Shown here piece by piece: positions 20,168 through 29,594 of a stretch of 64,000 nt of DNA. The stretch is from contig NC_018327.1 of the NCBI RefSeq assembly GCF_000234665.1, forward strand, positions 219,998 through 283,997. Direction: 5' to 3'. Source of the DNA: Leishmania mexicana MHOM/GT/2001/U1103. Taxonomy: Eukaryota > Euglenozoa > Kinetoplastea > Trypanosomatida > Trypanosomatidae. Position 1 is the first letter of the stretch, and the number at the start of each line of letters is the position of its first letter. The notes below the pieces were generated by a model, which saw nothing but the letters and a program-made list of their open reading frames with translations, ran no database searches and was not told where the DNA came from. The position numbers and the translations under genes are program-made.

Positions 20168-20790
20168 CACTGCCCTCAGTCTGGCTTGTCGGGCCTCAAC
20201 TACCTTGACAACCTATGCAGAGTGTGGGCCGATGCGGTGCGTGGGCTGAATGTGCACGCGGAGAAGGCGGGGGTGGTGATGCTCCTGTAGGTACGTGCAT
20301 GCAGCGGAGAGCTGCCGCTGGTTGCGGTGCGGCGCACTGGCGAGTACGTGCCTTGCTTTGAGGGATGCCCCCACCCCCCGCTGCATGGCGTGCGTCGGTG
20401 TCGAGTGCCCCGCCTTCCTGAGGGCGAATTGTAATGTGGCCGGGATGACATCCGTGTCCGCGGAGGAGGTGAGGAGTCTGGTGTGATGAGCACAGATGGC
20501 GCGGTGCGGTGCTGGTGTCCTGTTGCGCTGCACACTCGGGGGGGGGGGGGGGACCGCCGCCATGATGAGGCGAAGAGGGCCCTGGGCGGAGGATGGTTGT
20601 GCGACTCGGCGTGCAAGCCTGGCCATCTTCGACTTGCTCTTGTGGGAGCGAACACTGGCGGGGCGATGATCTGGGAGAGCCATGATGCGGCGAGTGTGGT
20701 GCGGGCCGCGGCCGGGCCTCTGAGGCGCCGTGATGTAGGGAGCCCAGCGTGCGGGCGCAGGGTCGACAAATGCCGCGGCTGTCTTTGTAC
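20168..20790 (+). pseudogene. Possible ingi/DIRE-type reverse transcriptase relic, opposite to the genes
   Basis: On the plus strand near 20190-20310 a frame reads LDNLCRVWADAVRGLNVHAE followed by KAGVVML, much like the segment after the catalytic aspartates of ingi-clade reverse transcriptases (L..L..W....GL.VN..K). Further on, near 20625-20720, LRLALVGANTGGAMIWESHD resembles the conserved LR.FYLALV.A.L.YG..IWW region. The frames are broken by a stop after VMLL and by shifts, and the YxDD core is not seen. It runs against the direction of the genes. I read it as a degenerate retroposon fragment; the similarity is by eye only. Confidence 0.4.
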
Positions 20791-22076
20791 CTTTCTAGCG
20801 CGGCACTGCCTTGTTGGGGGAGCTGGCCCAGGGGAGTCTACCGCGGAGCGGGATGAGGACAGGAGGTCGTACTGGTGTGGCTGAAGGCCTGTCTCGCTGA
20901 ACGGCCGCGCAGTCGTCGCGAGGCGATTCCCTGGAGGGGTCTTTGCGCCGGGTGCTGGTCAGCGTGACAGGGCGGGGCAGAGTTATGGCGCGACACCACC
21001 ACCGGGCATGCACGGCATCAGGAGGAGCTCATTGTACCCCAACCCTTTTTCCATGTAGCAGCAACGTGGCAGGTGGCAACGCTCTTCTTGTAGATATCCA
21101 GCCGCGCTCTCTTGCCGTGCGCCGGGAGAGCCTTGACGCTCTCACTGTGAGCCTCGTCGACGCCCGGGGCGAAGCCGTTACCGAGCAAGTAGCATACAAG
21201 AAAAGGATAACGTGAGCGACGGGAAAGATGGTGTGCATGCCAGAGGGGTCCCCGCGGCTGGGTTGGTGAAAAAGGCTTCTTTGGTCTTTCTCGCCATACG
21301 CGGTGCCAAAGTTTCGAATAGCCTCCCCATCCGTGCCCATCGAGGGCAACGCACATATAGGTGCAGATGAAAGAAACGCATGCCAGCAAGCGTGCGTGCG
21401 TCTTGTGCTAGCTGCTGCTCTACACTGTTACTCATGCGTCCCCTCCCCCTCCCTCCTAAAACCAATCATATGTATATCTATAATAAAGATGCGATTAAGC
21501 TACATCGAACAAAGGGAGCAGAGAACGGTGCGACGGGGTGGGGGGAGGTAAACGCAGACGGCGTCCTGTCAGCCTTGATAAACACTTTTCCCTTCCTGCT
21601 TCTTGTGTGTGTGCGTGTGTGCACGCATTCCGTCGACTGGGGTGTTCCGCGAACCACAACAGAGTGGATAGGGAAAAGGTAAGAGGAGGGTGTAGACAGC
21701 TCTCCTGTACGCGGCGCAACAGCGACAGCACTACAACCTCCCCTCAACAAGATATCATGCAACTACGACGGTGGCAGAATATGGAACAATAACGGCGAAA
21801 AAAAAGCGCACAGGCAACCCTTGCGCCCATGTGTGCATCTCGCTACTACTTCCGCTGCCCTCCTCCTCTTCCGCATGGAGGGCAGCGCAGGGTACCGACA
21901 CACGTGCACCCTTACATACGGAAACAATAACAAAGAAACGGGAGAGGGGGAAAGCGAGGAATCACCCACGCGTCCCCGCTGCACACCACTCAACGTGAAT
22001 CCTCCCCCTCCTCCTCCTCCAAATCACCATTAGTCATCCTCTGTGGCCGTAGATGGCCACACCACGCGGTCGCACC
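20791..22076. other. Spacer downstream of E1 gene (probable 3' UTR region)
   Basis: No clear gene on the minus strand. On the plus strand a short open frame ending at 21215 contains the protein-like run LDALTVSLVDARGEAVTEQ, but it is isolated. From 21400 on the sequence is ordinary low-complexity spacer. Confidence 0.5.
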
Positions 22077-25000
22077 TTAGAAGCGATAGCGGTAGCGGAT
22101 GATGGGCACATCAACGTCGTCGTTGTCGCCAATCATCCCCGTGACGACGAGGTCAAAGTAGTCGATGCCGTCCTGCACCTTTTCGCCCTTGTCTTGCGCA
22201 ACCTCTGAGACACGCTTCTCCTTATCCTTCGCCTTCCCGCCAAACTCGGTGTAGATCATTTTTCCATTCTTGAGGGCAATCATGAACACTTCGAGCTCGT
22301 AGCGGTCGTGCAGTAGCTGCACCAACTCCTTCACGAGCATGTCACGACCCTCCGAGATGTCGATGCGGTCCCAGATGCCCCATCGCAGCTTCTTGCCGCT
22401 CGGCAGTGCGTACGAGTGGCTCGGCGCGATGATCGGGTCCGAGAAGGCAATGAATGGGAGAGCGATATTCACAAAGGCGCTTCGAAAAAGCGTTACCAGC
22501 TTCTCGGGCTCCTCATTCGCGTCGAGGTAGAACTTGTTGTGGCTGCCGCCTGCCCCATTCACTGCGGGCTTCCGCGCGTGATGGAACTGGATGAGAAGGT
22601 ACTTGAGCATTTCAAAGCCGACGAGCCCCGTGACGAGAGACGTGGTTGTCACCATGGCAGGGATGATGTTGCCTGCGATGCGCTTTGTCTGGTTGAAGTC
22701 TGCAGTAGGAATGCTGTAGGCTCGAGCGCGCAGGTTGGAGCAGTATGTGATAAACTGCACGTGGTGATTTGTGATGTCGTCCTTGTCGAACTCCTCGGCG
22801 CTCATGCGGCGAGAGCCGAAGCGGACAACCGAAGGCAGCTGCTCCACTGTCAGCCCGCTCGAAGACGACGTCTGCTGCGATGTCTGACTCTCAGACGTGG
22901 CGAGCACGGCGTGGCGCGGTACAAAGTCAGGCACTGTCACCGCCGCCGCCAGTCTTGCTGTTTCCTCCTTGGATAGCGAGAAGGCCGGCAGCTGGTACAC
23001 TTTGGCGAAGAGGCAGGCGCAGTGGTAGACAAACTCGGCGTCCTGTTCCGAGTTGATGTCGAACTCCTGTGGCGTCGGCGGCTTCTTTGCACCGCTCCAG
23101 AATAGCTGCCCGTCCTCGTTGCGCTTGTCAAGCGGGATGTTGTACAGAAGCTGCCGGAAGCTGTCGTTGAAGTGCTCCTGGTACAGAAAACGCGCGAGCC
23201 GTACACAGTGTTGTTCATTTTGGGGCCATCGGCTGAGCGCGTCGTTCACATTCTGCACGACCGCATCAGCAGCAGCCGGGTCGTTGCGCAGGCTGTTCGC
23301 GAAGGCGACCGGGTCGCTCAGGTACTGGTTCACGTCCGCCGGCACGCTGACAAAGAGCAAGTGAAACAAATCGCGGGCCCACTGAATCGTGTGCTCGATC
23401 GCGTTCGGGAAGTTCTTGAGCGTGCAGAGCGGGATGCCCTTCTCCGGCGGGTCGTAGCTGCTGCTGTAGCTCTCCGTCACAAACGGGATAACGGGCTGCA
23501 TGTTGCACTTCGTGCCGAGCGTTCCGCTCTCCAGCAGCGGCTTCTGATAAAACAGACAGCGGCTGTCCACGTACTTGCGACTCATGACGTTGTCCAGCGC
23601 ATTGAGGATGACCGCCTGCTGCGCCCAAAAGTCCTCGTTAAAGATCCCCTCCGTCTCCGGTCCCATCTTGGCCTCGTACGCCGTTATCTTCACCTCGGAA
23701 TTGATGTGGCCGGCCACCTCAGCTGCCACGACGGACTTTGGGCGGCCAATGTGGTGGTTGCGGAAGAGGAACTGTCGAGAGAGGTTGCTCATCTCAATCG
23801 TGTCCATGTCCGTGATGGACACCTCGCCGAAACCCATCAAAGCAACGTTCTTGATGAGCTCGCAGCCGAGCGCGCCGGCGCCGACGATGAACGCCTTCTG
23901 CTGCAGTAGGTACTCCTGAAACGCGTGGCCGAGCACGGCCTCCTGGCCGGCATACCGTGATGGCCCTGCCGACACATCGGGGAACACCGCCGCCGACGAG
24001 GACAAAGTTGATGCAGAGACGGTCTTCGCTCCGTACTGCCACACCTGCAGCACCTCACGCGCGTCGTAGTACACCCACTGGTGCAGCGGTGTAAACTTTC
24101 CGCTGCACACCTTCAGCGCCTCCTGCGCCGCCATGCCGCCAATGAAGCACGCCATTGGGTTCAGGTCGCCGCCAAAGACAGGCAACAGCGTGCGCATGAC
24201 GGTTGCCTCTGCGTCGACGTTGATGGCCTGCGCCGCCTTCACGACAGCCTCCACCTCAGCCGGCGAGGTTGGCGCGCAGCCGTGGCGGGCAACGGCAGTG
24301 AACATCGCATGCAGCGTGGTGGCTGCCGCGTACTTCTCCTCTTTGTCAAAGATCATGAGGCACTCAGGGTTGTCGAGACACTCGTCCAGCGTTCTGTAGT
24401 GCTCCTTGCGCCCCTTCTTGGTAGTGTGCAGGTAAGCGCTCGTCCCGACATTGATGATTGTGCCAGCGCTGACAAGCTCGGAAACGCCTTTCAGGCGCAT
24501 AGTGTGTGGCGAGATGACCTCGGCCACCTCGAACAGTTTCCACGCCGATGGCGTCGCCGGCTCCGTCGTGTTGGCCTGCGGTAGCTCCGTGAGACCTGTA
24601 AAGTATACCTTGCTGCCGATCTCACACTCGTGGTTTTTTTCCTCGTGCAACGTGACGAGACCATCCGGCGACATGGCCGTCACCACGCACGTGACAGTGT
24701 CCTCGCCGTCCGTGTCCACAATGTCCAAAGATTCGCCGCCGTCCACGAAGATGCAGCCGCAAACACCGCGACTCTCGCAGCTGATGAACTTCACCTTGTT
24801 CTCCCGCGCCACCTTGTTCGCTGCCGCTAGGGTGGACGTGTAGGCATTCGTGTAGATCACCACATGGACCGCAGGGATGTGCGAGAGTGGGTCGCCGCTA
24901 ACGGATGAGACCTCAACGAAGCGGTTGAGCTCCTTGGCGGCCTGCGCCACAGCAGCACCACGTGACTTTCCTAAATCATCCGGCTGCAAAAAGAAGTTCG

Positions 25001-25211
25001 TGCCGAGATCCTCGATGGCCACCACAGCGTCGTCCAGCACCTTGACGCTCTTCACGCCAGTGAGCACAACATTCTTGATAATCTCTGCACCGAGACCTGT
25101 GGCGCCGACGACGAGCACATGTGTTGAGCCGTATTTCGCCTGCGTCTCCGACCCTACGACGTACTCCTGGCGGTTGTACAACTGCCGTTTTTGCTCCTCC
25201 TCGGACAGCAT
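22077..25211 (-). CDS. UBA1: Ubiquitin-activating enzyme E1
   Basis: From the ATG at 25211 the protein has 1044 residues, the usual size of eukaryotic E1. It begins SEEEQKRQLYNRQEYVVG as E1s do and has the first Rossmann repeat (VVGATGLGAEIIKN). The second, active adenylation domain follows (VGAGALGCELIKN near 440, with NLSRQFLFR and GRPKS after it). The catalytic cysteine is Cys596 in IPLCTLKNFPN, and the ubiquitin-fold domain lies at the C-terminus. E1 adenylates ubiquitin with ATP, takes it as a thioester and passes it to E2 enzymes in cytosol and nucleus. The frame is open a further 40 codons upstream, but that part crosses a strong pyrimidine tract and splice AG, so it should not be in the mRNA. 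No key residue appears to be missing. Confidence 0.96.
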   Translation of the reverse strand: MLSEEEQKRQLYNRQEYVVGSETQAKYGSTHVLVVGATGLGAEIIKNVVLTGVKSVKVLDDAVVAIEDLGTNFFLQPDDLGKSRGAAVAQAAKELNRFVEVSSVSGDPLSHIPAVHVVIYTNAYTSTLAAANKVARENKVKFISCESRGVCGCIFVDGGESLDIVDTDGEDTVTCVVTAMSPDGLVTLHEEKNHECEIGSKVYFTGLTELPQANTTEPATPSAWKLFEVAEVISPHTMRLKGVSELVSAGTIINVGTSAYLHTTKKGRKEHYRTLDECLDNPECLMIFDKEEKYAAATTLHAMFTAVARHGCAPTSPAEVEAVVKAAQAINVDAEATVMRTLLPVFGGDLNPMACFIGGMAAQEALKVCSGKFTPLHQWVYYDAREVLQVWQYGAKTVSASTLSSSAAVFPDVSAGPSRYAGQEAVLGHAFQEYLLQQKAFIVGAGALGCELIKNVALMGFGEVSITDMDTIEMSNLSRQFLFRNHHIGRPKSVVAAEVAGHINSEVKITAYEAKMGPETEGIFNEDFWAQQAVILNALDNVMSRKYVDSRCLFYQKPLLESGTLGTKCNMQPVIPFVTESYSSSYDPPEKGIPLCTLKNFPNAIEHTIQWARDLFHLLFVSVPADVNQYLSDPVAFANSLRNDPAAADAVVQNVNDALSRWPQNEQHCVRLARFLYQEHFNDSFRQLLYNIPLDKRNEDGQLFWSGAKKPPTPQEFDINSEQDAEFVYHCACLFAKVYQLPAFSLSKEETARLAAAVTVPDFVPRHAVLATSESQTSQQTSSSSGLTVEQLPSVVRFGSRRMSAEEFDKDDITNHHVQFITYCSNLRARAYSIPTADFNQTKRIAGNIIPAMVTTTSLVTGLVGFEMLKYLLIQFHHARKPAVNGAGGSHNKFYLDANEEPEKLVTLFRSAFVNIALPFIAFSDPIIAPSHSYALPSGKKLRWGIWDRIDISEGRDMLVKELVQLLHDRYELEVFMIALKNGKMIYTEFGGKAKDKEKRVSEVAQDKGEKVQDGIDYFDLVVTGMIGDNDDVDVPIIRYRYRF

Positions 25212-25258
25212 GATGCCTGCCTGCGGGGTGCGCGCGCCTGAGTGTGAGTGCGTGGTTA

Positions 25259-25309
25259 CCTTGACGTGCGCCAGTGCCAGCAACAACCACGAAAAAAAAA
25301 AGAAAAAAA
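25259..25309 (-). promoter_or_regulatory. Predicted trans-splicing signal for E1 gene
   Basis: On the minus strand a run of T broken by one C (25292-25309) is followed by the first AG at 25261-25260, giving a 5' UTR of 48 nt before the ATG at 25211. This fixes the start of the E1 coding region downstream of the longer open frame. Confidence 0.55.
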
Positions 25310-26081
25310 CCCGCGCTAATACGAAGTTCAATCTGCTCCTGCTATGGAGGTGGCAAAGAAGAAAACCGGCGGCCGGCGCGGGAGGGGGAGGGGGGGAAGG
25401 GGTGGTGAGGGCAAATGGGCCCTAATAACGTAATCGAATATCACACAAACCAGGTTGAAAAGACAATGTGGGGCGCCGCCTCCAACAACAACAACAGCAA
25501 AGATATAGCCGGAGAGAAAGGGAGAGAAAAGGGAACCACGGCGAAGATGAGGCTGATGGGTGACGCGAGAGCGCAAGCGCACCGGCAGGAAGAGATGGGG
25601 TGGTGAGATGGGGGAAGGGGAGGGGGTGAAGATGCGCAAAAAAAAGACGACATCGCCATGGCAGCAGGGGACGCACCTTTCATTCGCCGACCTCCATCGT
25701 GTCGCTCGTTGCTTGGATGCTCTTGCTTCCGCTCGGCATGTTGGCTGCGCCGTCCCTGAAGAAAAATACACGCTGAAAAGCAGCACACAGCGTGGCAACG
25801 CCACACCAGTGGAACGAAGGAGAATGTCCCCCGTCGCTTCTGTCGCGTCACTTTTCGGTACGCCAAAGTCTGTACTTTATGAGAAGGTATGCTTGCGTGT
25901 TCGTGATCCAGGGCAGCTGGTGCACGCGCATGGCAACGATTGTATTATCTTCCTTTTCTGTTCGAAAAGCACATTCCCCTGTTGTCAAACTTTTGCTGAT
26001 ATTCACGCGCTACCCTACCAGACTCTGTCACCAGGGGCTCCTCCTCCCCACCACCACCACACCCACACACCCGCGTGTGTG

Positions 26082-26430
26082 AAGCAGCGTTAGGCACACG
26101 CGTGCGTTATTACCGCAATGCGCCAACTCGGCCATCCGAGCACGGCCCCCTCGCGGTGGCACTCGCGCTCGCCACCACACCAGCAACGGCAGCAAGGGCC
26201 GGGGGGGGGAGGGGGATACGCTCGAGTCACGCTTACACTTCGCCTAACCGTATGTATCGCACAAGCGTGCTCACTGTCGCGGGTCGCTCAGACGCAACGC
26301 CATCCAGAGCCTCGCCGCTGGCATCAGCAGCGATACATCGCTCTGACCTCTCCACGTCGTAGGCACTTGACCGTGTGTCACGAGCAGAGATGGTTCGGCA
26401 TTGGGCAGGGGGGATAAGGAGGGGCTGCCG
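26082..26430 (+). repeat. Interspersed repeat A, copy 2 (SIDER-like)
   Basis: Matches 11120-11465 base for base as far as I can read, except for three additional G in the G-run before GATACGCTCGAGTCAC. Flanks on both sides are unrelated to those of copy 1, so the block moved or was converted as a unit. Confidence 0.85.
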
Positions 26431-27301
26431 GGCCCTCCCAGATGGGGTGGGTGGGTACTGGACCCTTATACTATCCTGGGGCGCCCCTCCCCTGTCGAGA
26501 GGGTGTGCGTTGTTGATGTCAAAGAATGAAAACGAGGACAGGAGTCGAAGCAAGGAAAATGTAAGAAGAGCACTCAGGAGAAATGCAAGAGGACGATGGA
26601 CAGCCGCTGAGGGCAGCAAAGATAGCCCTTCTCCAGAGCGCCCCCTCCCTCTCCCCTCGAGTTTGCTCCAAGGATGCGTGAGATACAGAGTAGGCTACTT
26701 CGCTGTTTGTGCCCTCCTGCTCCATCACGCGCGCGGCTGCGGGTCGTCACCGGTTCGTTGGAGTTCATGGAACCAAAGATCATGCGTCTGTAGCTGCCGA
26801 CATGTGAATGGGGCGAGGTAGGGGAGCTGCACTGTGCTCTCTCGTCTCGTGCACTCCATTTTTTCTTTTCGTTCTCGAGGTAGCGAGGGGCTGTGCCTGT
26901 TTGCCGTGAGTGTGGATTACAAAGCCCTCACATACATGCAGTCGCCCCCCTACAGATCGTGGCAGGGAGGGAGAGTAGGGCAGGAAAGATGATCGTAGAA
27001 CCGGCGCAAGGAGTTTCTCTCTGTGCGTGTGTGTGTGTGTGTATGTATTTAATAAAGAAAACATCTCCATACGAGCGTGCCCTTGCACGCACTCATGTGT
27101 GTCTGACAGTCGGTAACTACTTGGCCCTATGTTCGTGCAAGCGCATGCTGCTTTTAGATCGAGTCGGCAGCGTCACGAAAACACACACACACAGCTGTAC
27201 TGAAAAGCGAGTGAGCAACACAAAAGGGGACAAACGACCAAGCATAACGGTCAAAGGGGGGACAAAAGAATGCCGAAAAAAGGCAACGGTGAGAGAGGAG
27301 A

Positions 27302-27364
27302 TCCCACGCACACGCACGCACGCACGCACACGCTTGTATGTATGTATGTATGTATGTGTGTGTA
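27302..27364. repeat. Compound microsatellite (CACG)n then (TATG)n
   Basis: A run of CACG/CACA units passes directly into TATG units and then TG repeats. The two halves are alternating purine/pyrimidine and may adopt non-B structure. It lies in a spacer. Confidence 0.75.
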
Positions 27365-29594
27365 TAGACAGAGAGAGATCGTTCGGAGAGAGTCAACAGA
27401 CAGCTCGCACGGCAGAGAAGGCAGCAAGAGACGCCTTCAACAACAACAACAGCACGAAGGGAAAAAATGCCCGATAATCATTAAACTGAACCCCCCCCCG
27501 GAAGAGAGGAAATCATAACGACAGTGAACATAAACTCGAAACAACAATAAACGGAGATCTAGTGAGGGTTGATGGTTTCTCCTTTGCCCAGCCGAAAGGA
27601 GACGATGCAGCGTAACCGTCGCGCAAGGGAAGCGGGGGAGGGGGGAGGGGGCGGTGTGGGTGAAACATATACAGATCCAAAAACAACAACAAAGGGGAAG
27701 TGGCGGTGTGGTGGGGGAGGGGGGACAATCAAACAGACATATATAAGCACGACGTGAGATGGTGAGTGGGGTGGGGAGAGGGACACGTTTCACCAACACC
27801 GCTGCACACATACACGACTGCCTCCTTCCCTTCCTGCTTTTTGCTTCGTATGCTCTCCCTCTCTCTCACTGTAGCTGCCCGCCGGCCCGCCCTTTCCTCA
27901 CAGCACACCAGCACGCCTTGGCACCACATCGCGCACCACCAAAGCGGGCGCGCGCGCGTGCACGCGTCTTTCCACACCACAGAAGAAAAAACAAAAAAAC
28001 ACTAAAAAACCGAGATGGATGGTAGTACATGCGCCTACAAAGCATAGAGGGTGAGAAAGCGAGCACGTGGGATGGAGAGAAGTGGGGGTGATGGTGGTGG
28101 AAGGGAAGGAGTAGAGTCATGCGAGCACGCATGCATACTCTGGTACGCAAGTATGTGAGAGGAGACTCGACGTCGCACCACACGTACGACGACACACAGA
28201 TGGAGAGGGGGAAAGGCGAATCACGCAAAGAAAACGAGAAGATCAAAAAAAAAGGATGCGTCTGCCATGAACGACGCACACACACACACACAGAGTGAGG
28301 GAGAGATGGGGGAGGAACATAGCAATGCACACGCGAGATAAAACAAGAGAGATGAAAAAAAAACAGCAACCTGCCTCGCTATCCATCTCTCCAGGGTACA
28401 GGGGGGTGGAGGGGAGGACGAAAGATCACGCAAAAGGAGAAGACGCAGGTGAAGCAGTCAGCGTGGAAAGGGAAGCGATCAAGCTCAACAACGCGGAGAC
28501 GGAAGAGGGCGGCGGACAGAGGTGGGAGAAAGCGGAGGTGAGCGACATTGCCTCCCACGCCGGCCCCAAGAATGCGTCCACTAACACTCTTTCTCGTTTC
28601 TCGGTTTATGCGCCTCACCCCACCGCACATATCTCGTCCGTTTCGTTTTGCTGCCTGTGTTCCTGAGCGTGACTCGACCATCCTGATGAAAGCGAAGGCC
28701 AATGGGAAGGGGGAGGAGGGAGGGGTACAGTGAAGAAAGATAAAAGGAAAAAAATCAATGTTGCCACAGACGCGAGCACGCAGCGAGAGAGAACGATAGA
28801 CGGGCACAGATGAACACGTCTCCCCCCTCTCCTCTCCAAAATCCCTTCGCCGCAAACGGTGGGGGAGGGGGGGGGACAAGACAGCTTCGTCGGGGGGTGG
28901 GGGAAGTGGTGCTAGTGGGAAGGGGGAGGGGGTAGAACGGATGAAAGACCCATCAACCATTTTTTTAAAAAAGCGCTGTTGAGTGAACCCATACAATGAC
29001 ACGAGAAAAGAAAAAACGAAACGCAAAACGATGATGAGGGGAGTCGGCGCGTCAGTGTCGGGCAGGAGGGATGGCGGACGTGCGAGGAGGAGCGGGCAAA
29101 AAAAAAAACGAGCCGACGGAGCCTTCAAGGTGTCGTCGAAGAAGAACGGAAGGAGGAGTCGCGGGCAACAGAGACAGTGCCAGTGAACGGGGGAGGAGGA
29201 GGGGGGGCGGCGGCTCAACAGCAAAAGGAAAAGGCAAGGAGGGGTGGCTTCACGATAACGCCAGCGAAGAGAAACGGTGTGGGTGACAAGTCACAAAAGA
29301 AAAACTGAGCGAGCAAGCGAGTACGTGGAGTGCAAGGCAGTGTAAAGAGGAGACGTAATCCACTATACAGTTCTGCAGAGCAGGTAACATAATTCGCTAG
29401 ACGGAGCAGAGTCCCCCTCTTCGCCCCTCGATGCTGGAACTCCCTCTCCCTTGACTCATTATGCGCACGCTGTGCTACCGCCACGACAACCTAGCTGCGT
29501 GAACGCCTCGAGCCGCTCCAGCAGAGGCACACTCTGCCTGCTCATCCCTTCGAAGGCACGCGCTGACTCATTTGCGCAAGTGTTGCCCTCGGCT

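Larger units (their letters stand above)
25310..29594. other. Long intergenic spacer between kinesin and E1
   Basis: 4.3 kb without a supportable gene. All open frames are Ser/Pro/Arg-rich shadows. It holds repeat A copy 2 (26082-26430), a (GT)n run at 27027-27042, a compound tetranucleotide run at 27302-27364 and several G-rich runs on the plus strand (for example 25380-25403 and 28857-28935). Confidence 0.55.

Noticed and set aside
25212..25331. N-terminal extension of E1 with a hydrophobic stretch that looks like a signal peptide
   Set aside because: The hydrophobic run is the translation of the polypyrimidine tract; the splice AG lies inside it and E1 family likeness starts at the ATG at 25211.
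28379..29224. 281-residue minus-strand open frame in the spacer before E1
   Set aside because: Ser/Pro/Phe-rich translation of C/T-rich spacer, no domain, no coding-like codon use.
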